Below, one piece after another: positions 35,189 through 47,584 of a stretch of DNA of 64,000 bases. Source of the DNA: Acephala macrosclerotiorum. Taxonomy: Eukaryota; Ascomycota; Leotiomycetes; Helotiales; Mollisiaceae. The DNA is taken from positions 620,001 through 684,000 of the forward strand of contig MU119204.1 in the NCBI GenBank assembly GCA_014904845.1. The letters run 5' to 3'. The notes below the pieces were generated by a model. It saw only the letters and a list, made by a program, of their open reading frames with translations. It did no database searches and was not told the DNA's origin. Positions within the stretch are counted from its first letter, which is position 1; the number at the start of each line of letters is the position of its first letter. The translations under genes and the position numbers were made by a program.

Positions 35189-36501
35189 ATGCCTCCACTT
35201 CTGACCCCGCATGCACTCAGCAAGCTAGCTCCCGATGAGGCTCCATCCAAGATTCATGTCAGGAACCTTCAGACGACGCTACCACTCACTGATGCCTGGG
35301 GTCGGCCTGCTACTCAGCAACCGGTGTTGATTTCAGCCTCCATCTCACTCCGTCAACCATTCTCCTCTGCCTCTGATAGCGACAGTGTTACGAAAGGAAC
35401 AGGTATGTGATCATTCTAGGGAGCATGTATCCTTCTTGATTATCCTAAGCTGGTTGGAACCTGAAATACCTCACATGTCTCCTGATTCCTCATCCTGAAG
35501 CTTTCCAGCCTGATTACTTTTTCTACCTCACGCGTACTAAGAACAATAACTAACTCACACAGTTCACTACGGTATCCTCAGCAAAGCCATCCTCAAAGCA
35601 TGCAAAGAATTCGAAGAAATCGTCGGCTCCGGCGATGAAGAAGGTCTCAAGGTCCCAATGTGGGGTAGAGCAGTAGTCTGCTGGCTCCACTACTGTCTCA
35701 CCGGCCACGACGTTCTTCCCAAGATCCCACACATATACATCAGTTCCAAGGCCAAGAGCTCCAGTAATGGAAAAGTCAGCAAGCCCCTTCTGAGCTCTGA
35801 GGATATCAGCTTGCTTGAGATCGAGATCACTCTCCCAAAGGCCAGCTTACTTGGTAGTGGCGTCAGTCTCAAGGGAAGCTTTCTGTATGAGGGTAATGGA
35901 AGTGAGGGACCTTGTGCTTTCGGCATGGATCTGAAGTTGCATGAACTGAGAATGCCTGCTTTGGTCGGTGTTAATGCGAATGAGAGGCTTGCGAAGCAGA
36001 TCGTTATCTGTAGTGTTAAGATGGAGAAATGGGATAGAGTTGCTGATAGCTGGGCTGAGCTGGAGGAGATTGTTGCAAAGGTATTCCCTCTCTCCATCCC
36101 TCTCATCTGATTAGATTTGTCCTGACAAGAACCAGACCATCGAAGAATCCACCTTCCAAACCCTCGAAGCCCTCGCCACCTTCCTCACCACCCGAATAAT
36201 CACCTACTTCATCATGCCCCACTTCTCTCACCCACATCCACCACCTCTCTCCTCTCCCTCCTCTTCTCTCCCCCACAGTCATCCTCAGATCCGCATCACA
36301 CTCTCCAAACCCACCGCAGTCATGTTCGCCGATGCCCCGGTAGTGGAGTTATGCACTGATACGGATCCGAGGAATAATGAGTTGGCGGATAGGTGTTGGA
36401 AGGAATTGGGGAGAGTTAAGAAGCCGCCGTTTCCGTTGCAGGGTAGGTTGGATGATTGGTTGACGTTTCAGGGGTTTGAGGATTATAGGGATGAGTTTTA
36501 A
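35189..36501 (+). CDS. Stand-alone double FolB (dihydroneopterin aldolase-like) protein
   Basis: Exons 35189-35402, 35563-36080 and 36136-36501 give 365 aa, with introns of 160 and 55 nt. All phases close: TKG|T-VHYGILSKAIL and EEIVAK|TIEESTFQTLEAL. The first FolB-like unit runs from KIHVRNLQTTLPL to about residue 110. The second includes KLHELRMPALVGVNANERLA, WAELEEIVAK|TIEE, and a final strand IRITLSKPTAVMFADAPVVE. Dihydroneopterin aldolase acts in folate (tetrahydropterin) synthesis, and in most fungi it is the N-terminal part of the trifunctional FOL1 protein. Here neither the pyrophosphokinase nor the dihydropteroate synthase part follows. This is therefore a separate FolB-repeat protein and may not be a folate enzyme. 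I did not verify catalytic Lys/Glu/Tyr residues. Confidence 0.85.
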
Positions 36502-36935
36502 TATGCTGGATGTGCTGGTGGTTGGATGGGTGAAGGATGTTGCTGGAGTCCGAAATTGCCTAAGTGAGTGCTGGTCACTCACCTTGCTCATATTTCAGGG
36601 GAGATGTTTGGAGAAGAGAGAAGTAAAAGAGGCTAAAGATACGTGAGGAGTTTTTTGGTGTTAATTTGAGCAGGGCTCAATTAGACTCGGTTGGACTGAG
36701 ATGAGATGGCTCTTCTTATAACGATTCATGACCTAGTCTAGATTGATGTTCAGATTCTAGATTCTCTCAATACGAAAAAAGATGATACCCAATCCAATTC
36801 AAGCTATGCATCCCCATTTTTCTGTCCACGCTCCAGCCAAACTCCTTGCTGTGCATACAAACTGAAGTCAAAAAGCCAGTCGCTTTTCAATAGAAAATCT
36901 GAAATCAAAGCTACGATCAGTCATCCAACACAACT
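36502..36935. other. Convergent 3' spacer
   Basis: It lies between the FolB-domain gene (+) and the MFS transporter (-). No gene is seen. Confidence 0.5.
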
Positions 36936-38697
36936 TCACAAACCCTCTGGTATCCTCGCTCCAGGCATCACCGTCTCCCACGCATGCTCCGCCTCCTCCT
37001 CTAGCCTATCCCTCCTAAAATGATAAGCCTTAACACCAACATAAACACACAACACAACCCCCACAACCGCCGCACTCCCCAGCAACATCAAATTAACCGG
37101 CACTGGATCCCCCCTGAAAACCTTATGCAACAAGGCGTCCAACCCACTCTGGCTAAAATTAAACAACCCTGCCAAACAAATAATCAGCCCATAAACTGTC
37201 CCAAATGTCCTAAACCCGAATACCTTTGCCGAATAGTCCGAAACTGCGGTATAGTAAAACGGACGATAGAGGACGAAGAGACAGATATTTGTGTATGCTG
37301 CCCAAGTGTAGGGCAGACAACCAAGAACACCGATTGTTGTGGCGATCGTTACTAGGGCTGCGAGGACGGTCAGGGTCGATGTGTTGTCTAGGACGAGGCC
37401 GATGAAGGGGATTGAGAGGATGCCGCCGAGGGGGAGGGCGATGTCGAAGAATGTGTTGATTTCTATTGCTTTTTCGAACGAACCGAGTAGGTATTCGTAT
37501 TGTGGGCGGATGGTAGCGACAAAGTAGTTTATACGCGTCATTTGGATGACGGTGAATAAGGTGATTAGGATGAACCAAGGGGAGGTGATTTGTTCACGAA
37601 CAGTTTTCCCGTGCATAGCGCCCCAGATCCCGGAGATTCGATTTTTAATTTCTTCCTTTTTGAGATGTTTCGCTCCGGATTTTGAGCCGAGGAGATCGGT
37701 GATGTCTGATACGATAGATTGGCGGTGTTGTGTTCTCTCATCACGGAGAAGAGCAGTATGTTCATCCATTTGGTCTTCCATCATATCGTCGCTCGAATCC
37801 TCAACTTGTTTCACCAATTCTCCTACCGTCTTGTAAGACTGCTTCGGCATGATGAAGATTTGGACGAAAAAGATGAACACGGGGACGATGAGGTAGACGA
37901 GGAAGAATTTGTGGGGTGTGAAGGAGGAGGATGTTGCTTGGTAGAGCATCCGATAGACGAGGAATACAGCGCTGGAGGAGTCGAATGCTCCTGTCAGGAG
38001 GGCGAGGATGAGGCCGGAGTGGTTGGGGAAGGCGTTGGAGAGTTGGAAGGAGGATATGAAGATGAATGGCCCTCCGAGGGCGAGGAAAAGGTACCCGGGT
38101 ATATATCCATCGAATGGGAGTTTGTAGGCGAAAGAGAAGAATAGGGCTCCGGCAGCGAGGAGAATGCTGCCGAGTATACCGCAGAGTCGAGGACCGAAAT
38201 GATCAAGGATTGCTCCAATGGGGAGAGCTGCGACGTTTGTTCCAACAGCGGCGATTGTGAACATTAAGTTTAGGTGTATCTCCTGGTCGTAACATGTTCG
38301 CACTCCTCGTTCCAGCTCGTCCTTCGTGCAGTAATTCCTGTATACATGTTCGCGGATGAGGACTGGCTTTAGGGCAGCGTAGCCAAAGACGATTCCGGCT
38401 GCGAAGAGACAGTAGAAGACGGAGATTGCGACTTGTACTGTTGGTACTCGTTAGCAGACCGAATCTTGCAGATAAGCAATTGAGAGATCAGGACTCACAA
38501 ATCCTCTTCGACTTCGGAACCTCAAAAGCTCCAATTGTAGCATGTTCATGCTCCTCGGTGGCGGGAGGATCCCAAGATCCAGGTAGAGGACTGAATGAAA
38601 GCTTGCGATCTCTAGGGCTGCTATGTGACCCAGCAGGCGACCTTCCCCTCGGCGGCGAGAGAGACTCGTATGAAGTCACTCGATGCAACAACGACAT
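36936..38697 (-). CDS. MFS transporter, Fmp42/SLC43-like
   Basis: Exons 38697-38499 and 38437-36936 encode 566 aa. The 61-nt intron (GTGAGT donor, CTAAC branch, CAG acceptor) joins VPKSKRI to LQVAISVFYCLFAAGIVFGY. A cytosolic Ser/Pro-rich N-terminus of about 65 residues precedes twelve predicted membrane segments split by a central acidic loop (KQVEDSSDDMMEDQMDEHTA...). The MFS signature-like LDHFGPRLCGILGS lies after the second span. The C-terminus is cytosolic and acidic. The sequence resembles yeast FMP42 and the SLC43 (LAT3) branch, so amino-acid or related small-molecule transport is plausible but not shown. Yeast FMP42 has been linked to mitochondria or vacuole. The location here is unknown. 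Confidence 0.88.
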
Positions 38698-39750
38698 CTT
38701 TTTCTTCCTTCTCTTCTCTTCCTAAATTCTTCCTTCAATTTCTTTCCCTCCAAATTCGACGTACCACGGGACCTTAAGTACCCGACCTCGACTTGACTCG
38801 AGCTTCGACCCTCGTACCTTGGTATCGCGGGGTAAATGGCGTCACTCCTCACACAGCTGCAATGCGACCTCGTGATAGCACTTCTTCCAATTGCCACGCA
38901 GTTGTCGTACCAATTACTTCAATGAAACTTTATAACTGGACCATTCAAAGAAAGAAGGAATAAGAAAATATATACAGGCGTTATGAGGGATATGCTCACG
39001 AGGTATGAGGAAGCAAGCTCCGGTAGGAAAATCCTCGAGATGACACTAAGGTTTTCACCGATCCTAGTAACTCGCATTAGCGAGCAAGACGCCTATCAAA
39101 AATTTTAAGGGAGAGAAGCGAGCCGCGCGAGTGGTGGTGAAGAGAGAGTATAATTGCTTTTCGGAGCACGCCGTTGGATTGAGGCTAAATGATATTGGGA
39201 TCTTGCATGCCTTTGCCTACTTGACTAGGAAGGGAATAAAGCTACTGAAATTTTCCTGGTAAAGTGGCGAGAGGTTGAAATTTTTTGAAAGGCAGCCGCT
39301 GCAAGTGCGGGGACGAATCAGCGGACGTATGCCGCGGGTGGCCGCGGCACGTCACAAGGCGTGCTGCGAGCTCTAGATTTGTAGATCTTGGGATTCATTG
39401 AGAAAAAAGAATGAACATGGTTTTATATATCTACGAGGATTGAAGCGTTTTCATGTCATATTCATCATTGTCTATTTCTGGCTTTATGCCAATTCGTTAC
39501 TACACACTATCATACAGTATCATTGCTCGCTTGCGACATAGAAGAGAAAACAACCTTGCTACTTATCAAATCGAGAAGTATAGCCTTCCACGGCAGCTCG
39601 GATAAATGACAGGAGAAGTAAGGCCCTTAGAAACCCTCAAATAGACGTATTCCTGTACAGCATTATTGCTTGCGCCGAACCTTGCATGCATCAAGATGAG
39701 AACGAGAATCTCCAATCGCAGCTTCGATGAAGAAAACGAAGTAGAATCCC
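38698..39750. other. Spacer upstream of the MFS gene
   Basis: This 1.05-kb spacer lies between two minus-strand genes. It holds the transporter promoter and the 3' end of the Zn2Cys6 gene. A CG-rich patch with GCCGCGG motifs lies at about 39325-39355. No gene is seen. Confidence 0.5.
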
Positions 39751-42448
39751 TCAGAAGCCCTCAAACGTAGCACCCTGTCCAACAGAGCCCATAATACCGC
39801 TAAACAAATTATCATCGTTGAAGTAAGTGCCAAAATCACCAACTCCAAGTGTCATTCCCATAGCTTGCTCAAGGCCATCACCCATATTGTATCCAAGGTC
39901 AAGGCCAACACCTGGGTCAGAGTTAGGAGGTACACCCATGCCATAGCTGCCGAAGCCACTCATAGGAGGAGTATAGTTGGTGTAATTCATTTGGTTTGGT
40001 GGCTGTGTTTGTTGCCAGTCATTGTTGCCTCCAGGGTAGTTGGTAATGTTGTCAGGACGAGACTGACCACCAGAGTTACCAGTTGCGACCTCACTAAGTA
40101 GTTGCAGAGGAGTGTTGGCGGGACTGTAGCTAGATTTCTGTCCGTTGCGTTGTTGGGTAGTTGACTTCTGAGCTACATCGGAGGTTTCTGTAGCTGGGTC
40201 GCTTTGACCTGCGATCTTTGGTGCAGCCTCATTGGCGGGAACTGGTTGTCCACCCTCGCGTTGACGATGGAACCAGGTTTTCAGCATGAGAAGAACCATC
40301 AAGAATTTGCCGGAAGGTCGAGACTTCTCTTCTGCAGCAGATGCTCTGAAGATGCCGACCAAGCCATCCAAGTAATACTCGACCTTCATATTCTCCTTGT
40401 CTATGACCTTTCCTAACTCGCTGTTTGGTGTCGTGGCTGCGAAGTACATCTTGATCAGGACGACAACAGCGTATGCCACCCTAACGAAGTTTGCTACTGG
40501 CAGGCAGCGAATTGTCTCAACGTCGAATTGGAGGAAGGTCTCGAAGATTGCGTCAATGGAGGTCAAACAGATAGAGAGTGCGCTAACGTGAGCAGGCGAG
40601 AGCTTGATAGTCTGGTCACCTTCGCCCATGCCTCGTAGATTAGCCTCTGTGAAGGGGGGTTTGAATTCTTCGACATTGTGATCAACGTGCATGGCAACTT
40701 CGTGCATGTAGAGATTTACCACGTGCTCTGTGACTCGGAGACTTGCTATTGACAGATTAGAATGATAATTGCTAGAATTTTGGACTTGACTCACGTGTAG
40801 CTGCCTCGGGAGGAATGTTCTTGCTCCACTTCTCCAAATCCATCTCAAAGCCTTTCAAAGCATATTGGACGTTCTGATCGGCAATACTGACGTTTGCAGC
40901 AGGATCATCCATCGAAAATCGAGTACCAATGTCCTCTGCAATATGCTGACTTCTAACCCATTGGCAGAGAGTCTTGTCTGTTGGAGCTGCGTCGGGTGAG
41001 TTCTCGAGTACCTCGACGCATTCTCCCATGAAAGCAGTCCAACGGATGAGATTTGGCCGACGTAGTCCCATTGATGCATTGCAGCAGAGGAAGTAGCAAG
41101 TCAACCATGCACGTCTAGCCTCGATGCTTTCAGGGTCTGGGTAAGGAGTACGGCGCCAGGGATGATCACGCCAGAGACCAGCTGCCTTTACCTTTTGATT
41201 CTTGTTCTTCTTGCCCATGCCAATGTCGATTGCCATTACTGCAGCAATATGGATAAGCTGGTAGAACTTGAGCTCCTCGAAATGCTCTGGAGGCCAATAC
41301 CATAGGGTGCTGATATGCAAGGCCTGGATCAATTCGAGAGTCTTCTCGCCATTGCAAATGACTCGCTCAGCATATATGCTCATGACCTCCTTAGTCAGCT
41401 GGCGTTGCAATTCAGGATAGTTCGATCCCGAAGCCGCACTGAGAATAGCAAGAAAGAGGGTGGGTTGTGTCTTCCGAACTTCGGCAGCGGTAGTACCGGC
41501 TGGGAATATAACCGCAGGCATGTGTGGAACCATCTTCTCAACATAACACTCAAACATCTTTGTGGCCATGTCGGCGGTCAACATTCCTCTATCAACCACA
41601 TCTGCGTATTCGTGATTTGGGACTGGCTTGGTACCAGCATCAACCAAGAATCCCGTTGGGGTTTCTGAAGTCTTGCGAGCACTAGATGAGTCGGGAGTTG
41701 AAGAATAATCGCGGCTGTCCAGGTGCTTTCTCTTCTGACCAGCGACGACCATTGGTGGTGCAGAATTCTTTCTGGTCTCATATTCTGGTGCCTTGGGATA
41801 TCCGCTCCACTCTGCACGACCTTCAGGGCGACTGCCGTAGGGATTGCCATAACCACCGTTGGTAACTTGTTGATATGGGTTGTGATGAGGTTGTATATTC
41901 ATTCCTTCTTGCTGGACAGCACCACCACCACCTTCTCCTCCATGACCAATCGCAGGTGCAACTGTTCCAGATTTCTGAGCCTGAAGTGATTGAGTCAGGG
42001 CATCAATCTTCTTCTCCAACTCTGCCACTCGACTGTCGGTCTTCTTTTGCCTCTTACGACTTGGGACGGTCACGACGCAGTTTCGATTGGCCTTCGCGCA
42101 TCGTTTGCAAGGACCATCAGGATTATTAGGGTCGGGTTCGCAACGAACTTTCAGTCCTCGACATGCTTCGCAAGCGCGGGGTCGCTTTGGGTCGTCTGGC
42201 CCGCCGCCGTGGTGTTCATTCCCGCCCTCATGATCCGTACCATTTCCAGATTGAGGGGTTTGAGGGAGATAAGGGTTCGGCGGAAGAGCAGAATTGTATT
42301 GAGAAGGAGGAGGGCCAACAGGTGATCGCGAGGTCGAGGGTGCAAGGGGGGTTTGGTACGCTGGATTCGGCGAATGCTGCGAGAAGGCGTTCGAGGCTGT
42401 ATCTCGCAATCGAGGGTCGATTTCTTCGTTCGAGTTGAACGCCGCCAT
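39751..42448 (-). CDS. Zn(II)2Cys6 transcription factor
   Basis: Exons 42448-40795 and 40745-39751 give 882 aa. The 49-nt intron (GTGAGT donor, TAG acceptor) joins PEAAT to PSLRVTEHVVNLYM. The start is the first in-frame ATG (MAAFNSNEEIDPRL). The binuclear zinc cluster has its six Cys at about 93, 96, 103, 114, 117 and 124 (RACEACRGLKVRC ... GPCKRCAKANRNC), followed by a basic linker and a short coiled coil (SRVAELEKKIDALTQSLQ) for dimerisation. The middle part is a fungal regulator homology region (PHMPAVIFPAGTTAAEVRKT, LWYWPPEHFEELKFYQLIH). The C-terminal about 150 residues are Gln/Asn/Gly-rich, typical of an activation domain. The zinc cluster resembles War1/PrtT-type factors (weak-acid response or protease control), but the target genes are unknown. 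Confidence 0.9.
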
Positions 42449-44898
42449 CTCGATTTGATGCTCACGGTGATTCTGCGACCGATCTCCGTTGACGGATGTC
42501 GGGAACGTTTGAGAGCGAGTTTGTATTGGGGGGGCCGACGCAATCAAATTGTGCAGTTGTTGGAGTTTGTGTTTGTGGCTGTGTGTGGGGGTGGCGTTGC
42601 TAATGTGGGTTCAAAACCTTAATAAACAAAAAGTCACGTGTTAGCCCTCCGAACGAAAGCAAATCCTGAGGACCTTACTTTTTCTTAAAATTGACTCTCG
42701 AATATCCTAGAGATGGCTGAGACATTTGCAATGGCAACTGAAGACACACTTCCAAAAAAAATTCACAGTTTTCAAGTAGAGTACCTCCAAAAGTTGCTTT
42801 GGGATCTTGAGATATATGCGCAGCATGAAATGCCAACCAAGCTTGCTCATTTGGCATGCCTCCGCATTACTTCAATCTATGGCTTAGTGCTACTTGGCTT
42901 CTTCAGTATCGAGCGCAAGTGTGTCTGTAGAACTCGATATAGAACATGCAAGCTCAAAAGTCGCTTGATGGCTCGAGGAACAGTTCGTTTTCTTTGGCCA
43001 GTTGGAGGCTTTCTCATTTCGACTTGTTGTTCTCCTTTTGCTCTTACACATATTCTCTCCACTGTTTCGTGCATAGCTTCGTTGTACATTCTTGATGTCA
43101 AGCAGCAACGCTGGCTACTGCTTCTTGCTCGAATGCAAGTCACATGCCACAGTAACAAACTCAATCATTACTGCAAAAGTAGGGTTTGGAAATCGACAAA
43201 TACCCAAGGCTACCAGAGCAATGGGTAAATAGCTTCAAATTCGCCACCTGGGATGCGCAGCATTTCCTCAATTGAAATCTAATGTGTTTCTTTCAGGCCG
43301 AAGCTTCATACTGTTCTCGCCCACAGTTTGTGTAAGGACAGCAATAAATAGATCAACTTCGGCCTTAGCCAATCGCGGGAGGAGCATCTACGAGCATAGA
43401 TGTACAACTTTAGATAAGAAGAAATCGACACGGACGAACGACTTATCTGTCCTCGGTAAGATCATTATTAGCCCAACCTTGCTGAGAATCATATTAGATC
43501 AGTCCTTCTCCCTTCATCCTTTCCCTATGCTCATTCTGGTGCTTTCACATCCAGCATCTTGAAGTTTCGCCTTCAGCATAGAATCGACCATTTTCTTGAG
43601 CCAAATTTCTTCTTCACGCAACGACTACCTTCGCTGTACACAAGGCGTAACATAAGACTCGTCCCTCCATACTCGAGCTCTTAGCTTTCTAGGACAAACG
43701 TGAGGGAGATAGATGTATGGGAAAGAGATATGAACATCCATCACAAACGTCCTCGGGTCCAAGGGACATTCTGTGGGGCAGGACACTCTCCAACATGACT
43801 GCGAGAGTCCAAGTATCTTCTTCGACTCTGATGGCCTGAAGAAGAGAGAGACTTCCGGGGTGGCAGCGAGACAAGCCAGACTTCTGGGATTAACACGTCT
43901 CCCAAACTGGGAAGGTCGTTGTGACTTGTCGCGGTCATCAGTAAGTATCAGTAAGTGAGTGGTGTAATTGACTCAATGAACTCAACGTCGACCTCATCTC
44001 AGGAGCATCAATATCATGGCTTCCCTCGCTTTATTCAAGTATTCGAGGCGTTCTTTGTTGCTGCATGCTTTTACAAGGATCTCGTGCCCTAAGTCGATCG
44101 GGAAGCAATAGAGGCACAGGCATGCTAGGGCCTAGACTTTCAGGGATCTCCACCCAGCGGAACACTACGGGAGACCACCACCACTCTTATCGTCAGTGCA
44201 GTCAGCGATAAGAGAAAGTCAAACATACTTGAAGCCTTGTCGCGTGTTAACCATACCTCACATCCAAAGAATCAGAAGATATTCAACTCCTGGTTGTCAG
44301 CTTATCCTTTGTATACAGTGAATTCCTCTACTGTGTACTTCCCTTCTACTCATCCGCCAGCCTTGAAAGAGGGGCAACGACTTTTCTAACGCCACTGTCG
44401 CTAACAAAAGGACTTGCAGTTCACATATTGACATCCGCGGGTGGAAATATACGAAGGTGGATATTCTATGAGGCCTAGGGACAGGTCCGAGTATGCTATC
44501 AAATCCGCGGATGAATGGGGTGTTTCTGACAATGTTTGCAGATACTCTCGACTGAAGACTGCTCAGCCTTGAGCCGCGAGCCGCGAGCCATTCCACCGAG
44601 ACCGAACAAAAGCTCTACTGCGGGAGGCACAACTCTCATAGACTCGAATCTTGTAGAGGCTAAATAAATCACCCATATCGTCTCTCGGATTGTGCTAGCG
44701 AGGTAGCCATTGAAGCGGAGGCTGTCGATAATCTGTGTCTTACACGGATGGGTGCCGAAGGAGTGTCCAAAGCTCTGTAAATTGTTATCACATCTACGGC
44801 TCTTACGATTTTGTCTGGCGGATGGAAATACTTAATACTTTCGAATTATTGAAATTGGGCTCTGATGTCCTAGTAGCCCCGAGCATTTGGTTTTGAAG
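42449..44898. other. Divergent spacer of 2.4 kb
   Basis: It lies between the Zn2Cys6 gene (-) and the FYVE-RING gene (+), and both promoters should lie here. An ATG-started 171-codon frame at 42713-43228 has no recognisable domain and was not accepted. No repeats stand out. Confidence 0.5.
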
Positions 44899-47023
44899 AT
44901 GGACAATGCCGGTCCCTCCAATCAGGCCTCTCATTTTGAGGGTGCCAATGGAGTAGATCGCCCATTGCCTCCTCTTCCAGATCCAGATCCAGAGTTGGAT
45001 CTTTATTCTGGAGGTGACGAGTCTCGTCTGGGAGCTAGTTTACCTCGAGCTGGTACCAACTTCGGCGGGAATGAAGATGAGGCAATCTATGAAGATCGGG
45101 GCCAATCAAGTCGATCAGAGCCTCAACCTCCGAGTGAAGAAGTGCTATTATCTGAACGAAACTTTTCAGATATTAAGGGTGGTGGTAGCACTTCAGCTCA
45201 CGCTTCTGAACAACTAGCGGGGCCAGCGCGTCAAAGCGAGTCTCCAAGCCACTCGTCGAGGACTGGATCTGATCTCAACCCACCACCAAACAATACTTCG
45301 CAACCTCCTCCAAATTCGATTACGCAAACAGAAAGTTCCTCAGAAAGTCCTCAAGAAAACGACCAGTCCGACGATATGCTGCCCCTAGGCAACGACGGCC
45401 TTCCGCTGAGAAGACCGAATAATGTTCGACCGATCGCCATCGTCCCAGGTACCATCAACTTCAACGGCCAGACAAGCCCACAATACCAGGTTCTCCCTGG
45501 ATATGAAGGAGTCATGCTACCCCGATGGCAACCAGATGAAGAGGTCACAACGTGCCCGATCTGTCTATCTACGTTCAGTGAGTCTTTATTTGTCCTTTGA
45601 TGACAGGAGTTCCAAGAATTACGTCCGCTGACCAGTTCACAGCGATGTTCAATAGAAAGCATCATTGCAGGTGCGCGAACTCTCTCCTACATACGGCAAG
45701 CTTTCTTTACAATGATACTAACCAGTCACAGAAAGTGTGGTAAGGTAGTCTGCGCAGCCTGTTCCCCTCATAGAATTACCATCCCCTCAGAGTACATCGT
45801 CAAGCCCCCTCAAGGAATTGGCGCATCTCCACCACGTGTTTCTCGCCCTCTATATGACTCTATGAATACACTCAGCTTAGGGGAAGGCAGCATTGAACAT
45901 GGCGAGCGAGTGCGATTGTGCAATCCCTGCGTTCCAGACCCCAACACAGCCCCTCCTCAGGTAGCTCCACCCCCATACTCTGGTCCATCCACACGAAACG
46001 AGCGCTCAGTACGACCAGATGATGTTCTGCCCCGATTTGAGGAGTATCGAGCATCAGGGTTCTCTCAGGATAACCTCCGGTCATCTACAGCTGTAAATCC
46101 GCGCCGATCGCGTTTTGCTGGAACACAGGATGCTTCAAGCGACCTAGGCCGAGGTGTTGAGGTATGAATATCTATTTAATTCTACGTGCCATGAGCACCT
46201 ACAAAAGACTGGTACTAATTGTTTGCATAGATCGCCAACAATGCAAGACTCAATCGTGTGGTAAGTCCCTAATATCCCGAACATAGTTGACAGTTCTTCG
46301 TCACTTGACTAGAATCCGTGGTAAACTAACTCTTCGCAGACCAGTAATAGCTCCCAGCGAAGACCAGACCCTGGAAACTACCAAAGAAGAAACACAAGTG
46401 GCTCATCGATAGTGTGGACGCCCCCTGCTGTACCATCCAACAACACAGGACCCAACGTCCCGCACTCATATTACTACAACCCCACCCAAAGAGACCTAGA
46501 CCAAACGCGAGCATTGCAAGGCATAGAACGCGAGCAAAGAAGACATGGTTTTGTCGGTATTGATCCTAGGACTCCCAGTCCCGGCCAACAATCCATCCCC
46601 CAAGCTCCCCGTCGCACCGTTCCTGAAGAGGATATCTGCCCGGTTTGCGGTCAGGAGTATCCAGAAAACGTCAAAATCAGCGTTCAGCTCAAGGAGCAGC
46701 ATATCCAAAATTGCATCGACGATCAACTCCGAAGAACTCAAGGTCCTGGAGCCACCGTCCCGGCCATAGTCTCATCGACAGGTCACCCTGCACGAACTAG
46801 ATCTTCTACTCAATCTCGTCGGGGTATGACCAGATACACTGCTACTGCAAGAGATGCTGTGCCTGGAGAGGAATGTCAGATTTGCTTAGACGACTTCCTC
46901 CCTAGTCAGGATTTGGCGTTGTTGACATGCTTCTGCAAGTATCATGCCGATTGTATTCTTGGCTGGTGGAACGAAGGCAGCGGTCACTACGGAAAGTGCC
47001 CAACGCATGATCACGGCTTGTAG
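44899..47023 (+). CDS. FYVE plus RING finger protein, putative endosomal ubiquitin ligase
   Basis: Five exons: 44899-45577, 45643-45670, 45732-46161, 46231-46260 and 46340-47023, giving 616 aa. The 28-nt second exon and the 30-nt fourth exon are micro-exons, and all phases close. Residues 1 to about 215 are disordered, Pro/Ser-rich and acidic. The FYVE finger starts at CPICLSTF and contains the PI3P-binding signature RKHHCRKCGKVVC, with its last Cys pair in RLCNPC. The C-terminal RING is ECQICLDDF ... TCFCKYHADCILGWW ... KCPTH, only a few residues from the end. A zinc-finger-like CPVCGQEY ... HIQNC segment lies between them. FYVE-RING proteins such as yeast Pib1 act at endosome and vacuole membranes. 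The last RING ligand is His, not Cys. Confidence 0.88.
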
Positions 47024-47531
47024 AGGATGGAAGAACTGCGGGTGGATAGGTTACGATGTTGTCTCTCTATAATCACGGCTTGCAGAGGGAGGGAATGGTA
47101 GTGGTGGGCAGGGTTACGATGTTTGTCTCTCTTTAATTGTAAGTTTGCGCTCAAGATATAGTCAAGTCCGGAATCTCAGTATGCTAACGACTTTTTCTAG
47201 GATTATGCAGAATTGCTGGCATTTGCGAATTGAGCGTGGCGTAGCATGTTAGATTTCTGGAAGGATTACGAATACTTGGCATATGGGGGGCGTTGTGTTG
47301 TTGCTTCTGCTGCATACTGCATTACGCGTCACTCTTTGCCTACATAAGATACCATGATGTTGATGTCTTGTGCTTTACTAGAATAGCTTTCGAGCAATTG
47401 AACTCTCCTTTCCAACCCTGAGGCTCCGATAGTATGCCCAGTGTTCTCGTAATACCCAAGGAGCCAATCCACTGCTTTGTCGGAGTTCTCGTACTGCGCT
47501 GTGCTCCCTGCCATTGATCCTCGCTGCCACC

Positions 47532-47584
<53 letters not shown>

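Noticed and set aside
42713..43228. ATG-started 171-codon plus-strand frame in a divergent spacer
   Set aside because: No recognisable domain, odd composition, no splice or homology support; it probably occurs by chance in leader sequence.
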